DNA of 6,799 nucleotides from Cyanobacteria bacterium T3Sed10_344R1 (GCA_003566335.1 PXDR01000641.1:1-6799), one strand, 5' to 3'. Counted from the stretch's first letter, positions 1 through 5,166 are shown. The notes: generated from the letters alone by a model not told the origin. Numbers and translations are program-made.

Positions 1-27
1 CTCATCTAAAGCTACCTGAAGCCCCAT
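1..27 (-). CDS. Start of probable ECF transporter T component NikQ/CbiQ (partial)
   Basis: An ATG at 27-25 on the minus strand opens a reading frame of nine codons (MGLQVALDE) that runs off the left edge. It begins 3 nt after the stop codon of the NikM/CbiM gene. A purine-rich AGAGGA lies at 41-46, a rather long 13 nt before the ATG. The gene following NikM/CbiM in such operons is usually the transmembrane coupling protein NikQ/CbiQ, and a short 'LDE' motif near the N-terminus fits cyanobacterial CbiQ proteins as I remember them. Nine residues cannot prove the family, so the assignment rests mainly on gene order. Confidence 0.5.
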
Positions 28-30
28 AGG

Positions 31-684
31 CTACAAACAGTCCTCTAATAACGCAGGCTTGACCCGCTGTAAAAACAGCACTAGCAACGTGGTAAAGCCC
101 CCTTCAATCAACATCAGCGGCCCGTGGGCTAAGACCAAGGTGAACAACGCCTGCCGCTCCGTCGCCGCATCGAACCGAGCGTCCAGAGTCAGCAGCACAA
201 TCCCAAAGAACAGCAGCGTGGCTAGACCAAACGTCAGCCCCCCCGCCAAAAAAGCAAACAGCCCCATTGCCCGCCGTAGCCCCAACGGTTGCTCCACCCG
301 ACGATAGAGCAAAAATAGCGGTCGAGCTAACAAAGCAGGAACGCCCATAATCAAAGCATTTAGCCCCAATGTCGTCAGCCCACCGTGACCAATAATCACG
401 GCTTGGAACACCAGCCCCACCAAAATGGCAGAAAACGCATAAGCCCCCAGCACCGTGCCCACCATGCCGTTCAAGACAAAGTGAACGCTAGCAGGGCCAA
501 TTGGAATACTGAGCGAAGACGCCACAAAAAACGTCGCCGTCATCAGCGAAGCCTTGGGAATTTGGGCCGTGGGATCTTTCTGCTGCCGCCGAATCCGACG
601 CAGCGTAGCCCAGGTCACCAGCCCCGTGAGTCCATAGCCAACGATGCTGGCCTGGGCTGACACCAGCCCGTCAGGGATGTGCAC
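31..684 (-). CDS. nikM: NikM/CbiM: substrate-binding membrane component of a Ni2+/Co2+ ECF transporter
   Basis: This 217-residue membrane protein is the S component that captures Ni2+ or Co2+ for an energy-coupling-factor transporter in the cytoplasmic membrane. It starts with MHIPDG. In characterised NikM the N-terminal amine, His2 and a second His near residue 67 bind the metal; here His68 sits in 'ASVHFVLNG'. The MHIPDG start resembles nickel-type NikM more than the MHIMEG start of many cobalt-type CbiM proteins, but the metal cannot be fixed from sequence. About six or seven hydrophobic segments follow. The start codon is GTG (684-682) and directly abuts the NikL stop codon (TAG, 687-685) with no spacer. 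A strong Shine-Dalgarno stretch, GGAGGAAGGA (698-689), lies inside the end of nikL, so the two genes are probably translationally coupled. The need for Met1-His2 fixes this start. The family is secure; nickel versus cobalt is not. Confidence 0.93.
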   Translation of the reverse strand: MHIPDGLVSAQASIVGYGLTGLVTWATLRRIRRQQKDPTAQIPKASLMTATFFVASSLSIPIGPASVHFVLNGMVGTVLGAYAFSAILVGLVFQAVIIGHGGLTTLGLNALIMGVPALLARPLFLLYRRVEQPLGLRRAMGLFAFLAGGLTFGLATLLFFGIVLLTLDARFDAATERQALFTLVLAHGPLMLIEGGFTTLLVLFLQRVKPALLEDCL

Positions 685-1194
685 CTAGTCCTTCCTCCGC
701 CAAAAAAATAGGGCCGTACCAATGAAGCCCCAAATTGTCGTGCCCATTAGAACCACTCGGTGCAAGGGAGACAAGTTTGCCACGTCATTCACCCCATTGA
801 CTGAGGCGGACTGCATGGATGACCCAGAATCATCCCCCTCAGCCGCCGGATTTTCGGCTGTTGCAGCCCCTGTCTCTTCCACCTCTACCGTGACTAAGCC
901 ACCGTGGCCCGCCTGACGGACAATCACTTCCCAAGTCCCCACCAAATCTTGATCAGGCCGAAACCAAAATCGGCCTTGATCATCCGTACGTCCTTGAGAC
1001 CAAGGATTTTGGGGATCTTCTGGCGAAAAAACTAGCACTTGGGCCTCCGTGAGAGGCTCGCCTGTATCGTATTGGGCCGTGACTTCAATTGCCTCAGTGG
1101 CCTGTCTTTCTAAGATGACCCCGTGGCCGAGGGCTGCCGTGGGCAGCCCCCCGACCCCAGCTAATGTCAGCAGGGCAAGGGGGGGTAACTTCAT
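685..1194 (-). CDS. nikL: NikL-like membrane-anchored extracytoplasmic component of the Ni/Co transporter
   Basis: A 169-residue protein with a signal peptide (hydrophobic residues about 5-22, likely cleavage ALG|HG after residue 23), an extracytoplasmic domain (about 24-140) and one C-terminal membrane helix (about 147-164) followed by a RRKD positive tail. The domain has the beta-sandwich look of carboxypeptidase-regulatory/DUF4198-type repeats: 'YDTGEPLTEAQVLVFSPE', 'GRTDDQGRFWFRPD' and 'GTWEVIVRQAGHGG'. This two-helix architecture with an extracytoplasmic loop matches the small accessory proteins NikL/CbiN/NikN that help the M component load metal. The predicted mature N-terminus is His24-Gly25, and a second His-Gly lies at 97-98; both could bind metal. 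The low-complexity linker (about 106-138, Ala/Glu/Ser/Asn rich) leads to the anchor. The ATG follows the lipoprotein stop by 37 nt, and the stop codon touches the nikM start. The family name rests on topology and context. Confidence 0.8.
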   Translation of the reverse strand: MKLPPLALLTLAGVGGLPTAALGHGVILERQATEAIEVTAQYDTGEPLTEAQVLVFSPEDPQNPWSQGRTDDQGRFWFRPDQDLVGTWEVIVRQAGHGGLVTVEVEETGAATAENPAAEGDDSGSSMQSASVNGVNDVANLSPLHRVVLMGTTIWGFIGTALFFWRRKD

Positions 1195-1196
1195 GT

Positions 1197-1244
1197 GCTC
1201 AACTCGTTTACTTTCAACTAGCTCAACTCAATTAGCTCAACTCA
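1197..1244. repeat. Three short direct repeats across the lipoprotein stop / nikL start gap
   Basis: GCTCAACTC occurs at 1197-1205, 1221-1229 and 1235-1243 (GAGTTGAGC on the coding strand). The last two copies extend to a 12-bp exact repeat (1219-1230 and 1233-1244) with a 14-bp period that includes the lipoprotein stop codon. The last copy in transcription order lies just before the nikL ATG and is the only purine-containing sequence near the expected ribosome-binding position. Confidence 0.75.
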
Positions 1245-2113
1245 CTGACTTGACAATGACCTTCACCAACGTGACCAAGTTCAGGAATAACCATGTCTGT
1301 CAGCATGGCGTATTCCTCTTCACTCAGCAGCTCTTCAAGTTCGTCGGTGCTGACATCAACCACACCGTCTTCGGCTAAGTTGGCCAAGGGATCAAACCCG
1401 AGGGCCATCAAATTAGTGGAATCATCATCGGCTTTACCTGCATCTCCAAACAGGTGGTCGAGGTGGAAGGTGGCCTGCAAGTCAGCCATACTATCGGCTT
1501 CTAAGATGCCTTTGCGCTCATCCCCAATGAAGTCCCCACAGGTGTAGGTGAACTCAGGGGACATTTTCAGGGTGAAGTCGATGGTTTCTCCATCCCGGGT
1601 GGCTGTCCCCTGGAACACCATGGAGTAGCCTTCAGCAGGGCCGTCCGTGGCTTGAGCCATCTTCCAACTCAAGGCGTTGTAGCGCCCAGCCGGAGCGGCG
1701 ACTTCATCAATCAACACGCTGTCTTCATCGTCAGGATCAGCGGTTAAATCGACGGTCGTCAGTTCTGGCAGCCGCACTTCTTGCACAGCCTGGATGCTGT
1801 CATCAGCTTGGGCGTCAAAGGGGGGATCACTCTGGAACGCGGTCACTTCATCAAAGGTGACGTAGATGTGATCAAAGCTCAGTTCCCAGCCGTCTTTGCT
1901 GGTGAAGCCTTCTACAGCCCGGTCTTCACCGCTGGCTCGAATTTCTAAAATGCCTTCTTCTTCGCCATCTGTAGCTGTCTCTGCGGTTGGTTCTTCAATC
2001 GCTGTATCTGGTGCTTCCGCTTCGGGAGTTTCGGCACCGCACCCCACCAAGAAACCACCGCTAGCGACTAGCAGCAGCATTGCCCACAACCGAGCATTCA
2101 ATTTCTGACCCAT
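1232..2113 (-). CDS. Acidic lipoprotein of the nickel/cobalt transport operon, function unknown
   Basis: A 293-residue predicted lipoprotein. The chosen ATG (2113-2111) gives MGQKLNAR, a hydrophobic stretch (residues 9-23) and a lipobox LVGC with Cys25 as the lipidation site. An ATG 17 codons upstream is also in frame but adds charged residues before the signal peptide and sits in the loop of a strong leader hairpin, so I reject it. After an acidic linker (28-53) comes a domain with 'GWELSFDHIYVTFDEV' (75-90) and 'APAGRYNAL' (140-148). Candidate metal ligands are His82, Cys192, HLDH (217-220), and a C-terminal His281, His286 and Cys287. I do not recognise a named family with certainty; parts recall DUF4382-like beta-sandwich lipoproteins. 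As first gene of the NikL-NikM operon, 37 nt before nikL, it may act as an extracytoplasmic metal-binding or delivery protein on the cell surface or in the periplasm. That role is inferred from context. Confidence 0.85.
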   Translation of the reverse strand: MGQKLNARLWAMLLLVASGGFLVGCGAETPEAEAPDTAIEEPTAETATDGEEEGILEIRASGEDRAVEGFTSKDGWELSFDHIYVTFDEVTAFQSDPPFDAQADDSIQAVQEVRLPELTTVDLTADPDDEDSVLIDEVAAPAGRYNALSWKMAQATDGPAEGYSMVFQGTATRDGETIDFTLKMSPEFTYTCGDFIGDERKGILEADSMADLQATFHLDHLFGDAGKADDDSTNLMALGFDPLANLAEDGVVDVSTDELEELLSEEEYAMLTDMVIPELGHVGEGHCQVSELS

Positions 2114-2126
2114 ATTTCTCGAACTC

Positions 2127-2184
2127 ACAGAGAACCTGAAAAGTTTTAGCCTGTCTGGCCTCATTCTTGACTTAGGTTCTCCGT
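2127..2184 (-). promoter_or_regulatory. Long-stem hairpin in the leader of the lipoprotein-nikLM operon
   Basis: In minus-strand sense the arms ACGGAGAACCT (2184-2174) and AGGTTCTCTGT (2137-2127) pair over 11 positions with one G-U pair and no bulge. The 36-nt loop holds a smaller GGCC/GGCT hairpin and the rejected upstream ATG. The structure ends 13 nt before the chosen lipoprotein ATG. No U-tract follows, so it is not an obvious terminator. It may stabilise the mRNA, control translation, or act as DNA in which the dyad is an operator. Confidence 0.5.
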
Positions 2185-2197
2185 AAATTCAATGCCC

Positions 2198-2217
2198 CTG
2201 GGGGGTACCCAGCCTAG
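2198..2217. promoter_or_regulatory. Candidate metal-regulator operator upstream of the lipoprotein-nikLM operon
   Basis: This 20-bp element reads GGGGTA (2202-2207) then CCCAGCCTAG (2208-2217), preceded by CTGG. The same GGGGTA and CCCAGCCTAG, separated by two extra bases, occur upstream of merR (3662-3682). It contains the inverted repeat CTGGG-5-CCCAG (2198-2212) and the palindrome GGGTACCC (2203-2210), and it overlaps the proposed -10 box and transcription start. That position suits a repressor or a DNA-distorting MerR-type regulator. Confidence 0.5.
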
Positions 2218-2238
2218 AAATTACCCGCAGATAGTCAA
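2211..2238 (-). promoter_or_regulatory. Candidate sigma70-type promoter of the lipoprotein-nikLM operon
   Basis: On the minus strand TTGACT (2238-2233) is a good -35 match and TAGGCT (2216-2211) has the TAnnnT form of a -10 box, with a 16-bp spacer. Transcription would start near 2204, leaving a leader of about 90 nt. The -10 box is part of the element shared with merR. Confidence 0.4.
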
Positions 2239-2327
2239 TTCCTGACCTAGTCCACAATCGCTGGACAGCTTGTAAATCAGTGGATTCAGCCGAAAGACTA
2301 CCAGAACGAGGTTTTTATCTGGAAGCG

Positions 2328-2384
2328 AAAAAATAGGGCTTTAGGCTGAGCTAGGGGTGTCTAACTCCTGGTTGAGCTAGCCCT
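2328..2384 (-). terminator. Terminator downstream of the DUF3105 gene
   Basis: In minus-strand sense AGGGCT (2384-2379, overlapping the stop codon) pairs with AGCCCT (2340-2335), followed at once by A and six Ts (2334-2328). Inside, GAGTTAG and CTAGCTC form a second hairpin with a 6-nt loop and one G-U pair. A stem directly followed by a T-run is the rho-independent pattern. It should separate the DUF3105 transcript from the nickel/cobalt operon. Confidence 0.65.
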
Positions 2385-3021
2385 AGGGGGGGCAACGACC
2401 TTCCTGGCATTCTGGCCCTTGGGCGATGTGAACGTCGTAGAAGTTGTCGATCCGGTCGGGATCGTAGCTGTCCAATTCTTTCAGAAATCCCCAGGCCGTT
2501 AGGGCAATGGGCACCGATAGGCTGTCCCGAGGGGTGAGGATAATCCGAGGGTTGCGGCGGCTTAACCGCCGTACCTGGCGACGCAGTTGGTTGAGGGTGT
2601 CGTCGTCTACCTGCTCGGGGTGATAGCTAACGATAATGCCGCCGTGCTCCAGGTTATGCACCAGTTGTTCGTCTGGGGGCGGTTCATTGTAGATTCCCCA
2701 AGCCGCCGTGCTAGACCAGTGGTTGCCCGAGGTGGGTGGGTTGGTGTTGTAGACGACGGGCTGTCCTTCGGGAACATGAGCTGCTCCTTCGTCGGGCATG
2801 ACTTCCCCAGGTAGATCATCGGTGTCAGGCCGGGGGGCGATTGGCCCTCCCAAGGTGTCGGCTACAAAAATATCGACTAAACCTTGGCGTTCCTGGCGAC
2901 CCTGGGTTAAGCCCAGTCCTACAACTAGGGCAACGACGCCAATAGGGATAATTAGCCAACTGTTGGCCAGCAACTTAGCTTGCCAGCTCTTTTGTCGTTT
3001 CCGACGGGATGATTTCGCCAT
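2383..3021 (-). CDS. DUF3105 family membrane-anchored extracytoplasmic protein
   Basis: A 212-residue protein with a basic N-terminus (KSSRRKRQK), one membrane helix (about 21-40) and an extracytoplasmic domain with the DUF3105 hallmarks: 'YNTNPPTSGNHW' (91-102), 'VHNLEHGG' (121-128) followed by 'IIVSYHPEQ', and 'IALTAWG' (172-178). The family has no established function that I know of. The conserved His101, His122 and His126 with Glu125 could form a metal or catalytic site. The C-terminus carries Cys205 and Cys210 (ECQEGRC), which could form a disulfide or bind metal. The ATG is preceded only by a weak TTGAG. The gene lies alone between merR (157 nt upstream) and the nickel/cobalt operon, with its own terminator. 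A link to metal handling is suggested only by position and His/Cys content. The family call is confident and the function is unknown. Confidence 0.85.
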   Translation of the reverse strand: MAKSSRRKRQKSWQAKLLANSWLIIPIGVVALVVGLGLTQGRQERQGLVDIFVADTLGGPIAPRPDTDDLPGEVMPDEGAAHVPEGQPVVYNTNPPTSGNHWSSTAAWGIYNEPPPDEQLVHNLEHGGIIVSYHPEQVDDDTLNQLRRQVRRLSRRNPRIILTPRDSLSVPIALTAWGFLKELDSYDPDRIDNFYDVHIAQGPECQEGRCPP

Positions 3022-3104
3022 AACTCAAGCTTTAGAATCAGTCGCAGTGCGTTGGACGGGCAAATCAGAGCTTAGCGAACTTACCTGAGGCTTTCATGAG
3101 AAAT

Positions 3105-3124
3105 TGCTAAATACTGCTAAATAC
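3105..3124. repeat. Tandem 10-bp repeat between merR and the DUF3105 gene
   Basis: TGCTAAATAC is present twice without a gap (3105-3114 and 3115-3124). It lies about 85-105 bp upstream of the DUF3105 ATG in otherwise less AT-rich sequence. It could be an upstream promoter or regulator site; no clear -35/-10 pair was found near it. Confidence 0.7.
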
Positions 3125-3178
3125 TTTAGAAGGCGATTTTTGGTCTCCTGAGTTCATTGCCTGGGCCATTAGAGTCCC

Positions 3179-3625
3179 TTACAGGCAAGGCAGTTGAGGA
3201 TGTTCAATGATGGGGCAAATGGTGTCTTCTGCGTAGTCTGCTGTGGCAGGTAGGGGTTGGGCCATTAAACTTTGCAGTTCTTGCTTCAGCACTTGCAGTT
3301 GGGCAATCCGCTGGTCAATTTCTGCGAGCTTGGCCTGGAATTTGTCTCGAACTGCCTCACAGGGCAGTTGGCCTTGGTCGTGAATTGTGAGGATTTCGCC
3401 AATTTCTTGCAGGCTTAACCCAAGATTTTGGGCGCGCTTAATGAAGCCCAGTCGCCCCAGGGTTCCGGGGGAGAATAGCCGGAATCCGCCGCTGGTGCGT
3501 TTTTCTGCCTGAATCAGCCCTATTTCTTCGTAGTAGCGAATGGTTTTGATCGGCACCTGGCTGCGATCCTTTAAAGCGCCAATTCGCAGCAGGGGTTGAG
3601 CTGCGATCGCATGCGTAGTTTCCAT
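3179..3625 (-). CDS. MerR-family metal-responsive transcription regulator
   Basis: A 148-residue regulator. Residues about 13-81 form the MerR winged-helix domain: 'RIGALKDRSQVPIKTIRYYEEIGLI' (helix-turn-helix with the signature TIRYYEEIGL), 'RTSGGFRLFSP' (wing), and 'GFIKRAQNLGLSLQEIGEIL'. A long dimerisation helix follows (about 89-122). Potential metal ligands are Cys89 at the start of that helix and a C-terminal loop Cys137-X4-His142-X4-Cys147. The loop spacing equals that of the zinc sensor ZntR (Cys114, His119, Cys124), but the second adjacent Cys of ZntR is Pro138 here, so the bound metal may differ (Zn, Cd, Pb, Co or Ni). The ATG is preceded by AGGA (3637-3634) with 8 nt spacing. An operator-like dyad lies about 47 bp upstream of the ATG and is shared with the nickel/cobalt operon, suggesting self-regulation and control of that operon. 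A HIP1 site lies in its first codons. Confidence 0.9.
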   Translation of the reverse strand: METTHAIAAQPLLRIGALKDRSQVPIKTIRYYEEIGLIQAEKRTSGGFRLFSPGTLGRLGFIKRAQNLGLSLQEIGEILTIHDQGQLPCEAVRDKFQAKLAEIDQRIAQLQVLKQELQSLMAQPLPATADYAEDTICPIIEHPQLPCL

Positions 3626-3660
3626 GCCGGTTGTCCTGCTCTGTACTTTTCCTGCTCTGG

Positions 3661-3683
3661 GCTAGGGGTATTCCCAGCCTAGC
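3661..3683. promoter_or_regulatory. Candidate operator upstream of merR, shared with the nickel/cobalt operon
   Basis: The 23-bp dyad GCTAGG-11-CCTAGC is perfect in its 6-bp arms (3661-3666, 3678-3683). Within it GGGGTA (3665-3670) and CCCAGCCTAG (3673-3682) recur upstream of the nickel/cobalt operon. On the minus strand it contains TAGGCT, the same candidate -10 box as there, but I see no good -35 at 16-20 bp, which would fit a promoter that needs its regulator. Size and position are typical for MerR-family binding. Confidence 0.5.
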
Positions 3684-3689
3684 GCGGTT

Positions 3690-3730
3690 GCTCCTTGCTG
3701 AGGAGCCAGATCGGTCGCCTTGCAGAAGGC
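3690..3730. other. Two adjacent perfect hairpins between the glycosyltransferase gene and merR
   Basis: GCTCCT-TGCTG-AGGAGC (3690-3706) and GCCTT-GCAG-AAGGC (3717-3730) are perfect inverted repeats with 5- and 4-nt loops, 15-55 nt after the glycosyltransferase stop codon. No T-run follows, so they are not classical rho-independent terminators. They may still mark the 3' end of the glycosyltransferase mRNA, and the first overlaps the merR promoter region. Confidence 0.45.
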
Positions 3731-3744
3731 CAACTGGTCTTCGC

Positions 3745-5013
3745 CTAGGAACTGGGCTTCACGGCGGAGGGATTGAGTTCACCCTTTGAGGGGGCTAGCT
3801 GTTGGAAGAGTCTTTCATAGCGGTTGAGAGCCTGCTCGAACGAGTAGGTTTCTAGGGCATGGGTACGTCCCTGGTGTCCTAGGGCGGCTACTTTCTGCGG
3901 ATCCTGATATAGCTCTTTTAAGACGGTGGCCAAGGCGGTGGGATTTTCGGGCTCGACCACTAGGCCGCCACCGCTCTTGCGCACGGCTTGGGCAGCGGTG
4001 CCGTGGGCGGGGACTGAGGCGACGATTGCCCGACCGCTAGCCAGCAGCACCTGGGTTTTAGAGGGCATATTAAACCCGACCACATTGCGCTTTTGCATAA
4101 TCAGGCCGACGTCGGCGGCTGCCAGCATCTCGGGCAGTTTTTCGCGGGGGGCAAAGGGCAACAGCAGCACATTGGTCAGCTCCAGCTCTTGATTAAGATT
4201 TTCGAGATCGGCCAGTTGACTGGCTTCTCCCACAATCACAAAGGCCATCTCTGGGATGTGCTTAAGCAGGCTAGCCGCTCGAATGATCGTGCTGATGCCT
4301 TGGGTGCGGGCAATGTTGCCGGAGTAGAGCACGACAAACTTGTCTTCGAGCTGGTGGGCTCGACGGAAGCTGTTGTCTTGCTTGGATAGGGGTTGAATAA
4401 AATTGACGTCTACCCAGTTAGAAATACAGGTGATTTTGTCTGCGGCTACCCCTTTGCCCAGGAGGTTCTCGGTGAAGCCATCGGCGATGACGCTAATGTG
4501 GCTGGCGCTGCGATAGGCAAATTTTTCTAGGGTTTCAAAGACGCGGATCGCCAGCTTGTTGCTGATTAACCCCGTCTGCACGGCGGCTTCTGGCAAAATA
4601 TCTTGCAGGTTCAGCACGGTTGGACAGCCGTACAGGGTGCGGAGTAGGGCGACCGGCACGCAGGCGGGGAGGGAGGGACTGGTGGAGAGGATGATGTCGG
4701 GTCGCCACCCCCGCAGAGCCTGCAAAAAGCTGAGGGCGACAAAGCTGCCGTCTAACATCACCCGGGTCACGAGACCAGGATTGGGACGAATCGCCACGTA
4801 GCAACGCTGAATATCAACGCCGTTACGGGTTTCTTTGAGGTAAAGCTTGCCCCGATAGTCGGGATAAATCTGGCGCTCTGGATAGTTGGGCATGGCGGTG
4901 ACCACCCGCACTTGATGCCCTCGGGTCACCAGCCCTTCTGCCAGTTCGGTCATTAGCGGGGCAATGCCGATGGGCTCAGGATGGTAGTTGTAGGAATAAA
5001 TCAGAATACGCAT
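3745..5013 (-). CDS. GT4 family glycosyltransferase, WcaI/WbuB-like
   Basis: A 422-residue cytoplasmic or membrane-associated GT-B fold enzyme that should transfer a sugar from a nucleotide-sugar donor to a lipid- or polysaccharide-linked acceptor. The N-terminal acceptor half starts 'MRILIYSYNYHPEPIG', typical of WcaI-type enzymes of colanic acid and exopolysaccharide synthesis, and includes 'TAMPNYPERQIYP' (39-51) and 'PDIILSTSPSL' (105-115). The C-terminal donor half has 'LYSGNIARTQGI' (229-240), 'FNMPSKTQVLLASGR' (314-328) and 'GGLVVEPENPTAL' (349-361). The classical first Glu of the EX7E motif is not obvious, as in WcaI relatives, while Glu354 fits the second. The ATG lacks a good Shine-Dalgarno sequence, but the N-terminal beta strand fixes the start. 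It stands alone with no other polysaccharide gene in the window, so donor and acceptor are unknown; export polysaccharide or O-antigen is likely. Confidence 0.9.
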   Translation of the reverse strand: MRILIYSYNYHPEPIGIAPLMTELAEGLVTRGHQVRVVTAMPNYPERQIYPDYRGKLYLKETRNGVDIQRCYVAIRPNPGLVTRVMLDGSFVALSFLQALRGWRPDIILSTSPSLPACVPVALLRTLYGCPTVLNLQDILPEAAVQTGLISNKLAIRVFETLEKFAYRSASHISVIADGFTENLLGKGVAADKITCISNWVDVNFIQPLSKQDNSFRRAHQLEDKFVVLYSGNIARTQGISTIIRAASLLKHIPEMAFVIVGEASQLADLENLNQELELTNVLLLPFAPREKLPEMLAAADVGLIMQKRNVVGFNMPSKTQVLLASGRAIVASVPAHGTAAQAVRKSGGGLVVEPENPTALATVLKELYQDPQKVAALGHQGRTHALETYSFEQALNRYERLFQQLAPSKGELNPSAVKPSS

Positions 5014-5062
5014 AGCTGAGGAATGCAGGGAGGTGGGGCGATGTTTTGACGTTGACCCAAAT

Positions 5063-5092
5063 TCACTAGAGCGTTAATCACTAAAGCGTTAA
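5063..5092. repeat. Tandem 15-bp repeat upstream of the glycosyltransferase gene
   Basis: TCACTAGAGCGTTAA (5063-5077) is followed at once by TCACTAAAGCGTTAA (5078-5092), 14 of 15 identical. The copies sit 50-80 bp upstream of the glycosyltransferase ATG, where a pair of regulator sites would be expected. The TTAACG core on the minus strand could also contribute to a promoter. Confidence 0.75.
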
Positions 5093-5137
5093 AAAATGCG
5101 TTTCGGGTAACGAGGGTGCGCTAACCCGCAAGCTCGG

Positions 5138-5145
5138 GCGATCGC
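5138..5145. repeat. HIP1 palindrome GCGATCGC (five copies in the window)
   Basis: GCGATCGC occurs here and at 3603-3610, 6527-6534, 6554-6561 and 6674-6681. About 0.1 copy is expected by chance in 6.8 kb at even base composition. HIP1 is highly over-represented in many cyanobacterial genomes and is the best taxonomic marker in this window. Three of the five copies lie in the anmK fragment, where CGATCG encodes Ala-Ile-Ala. Confidence 0.95.
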
Positions 5146-5166
5146 AGGTCGCCATCTGGTTTAGAT

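Noticed and set aside
2114..2164. Longer lipoprotein starting at the ATG at 2164-2162
   Set aside because: It adds 17 mostly basic and polar residues before the signal peptide, its Shine-Dalgarno is about 14 nt away, and the ATG falls in the loop of a strong leader hairpin.
2165..2382. Cobalamin (B12) riboswitch before the Ni/Co operon
   Set aside because: The minus strand has fragments reminiscent of it (CCACTG, GGTCAGGA), but the B12 box and the other conserved blocks are not in the required order or sequence.
4535..4804. 89-codon minus-strand frame inside the glycosyltransferase gene
   Set aside because: It is another frame of the same strand within a well-conserved GT4 protein and has no ribosome-binding site or known motif.
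3745..5013. Glycosyltransferase as KtrE, the GT4-like protein tied to K+ uptake in Synechocystis, because it lies near ktrA
   Set aside because: Its N-terminus and donor-domain motifs are WcaI-like, and it is divergent from the ktrA-like gene across 534 bp, so proximity is not evidence.
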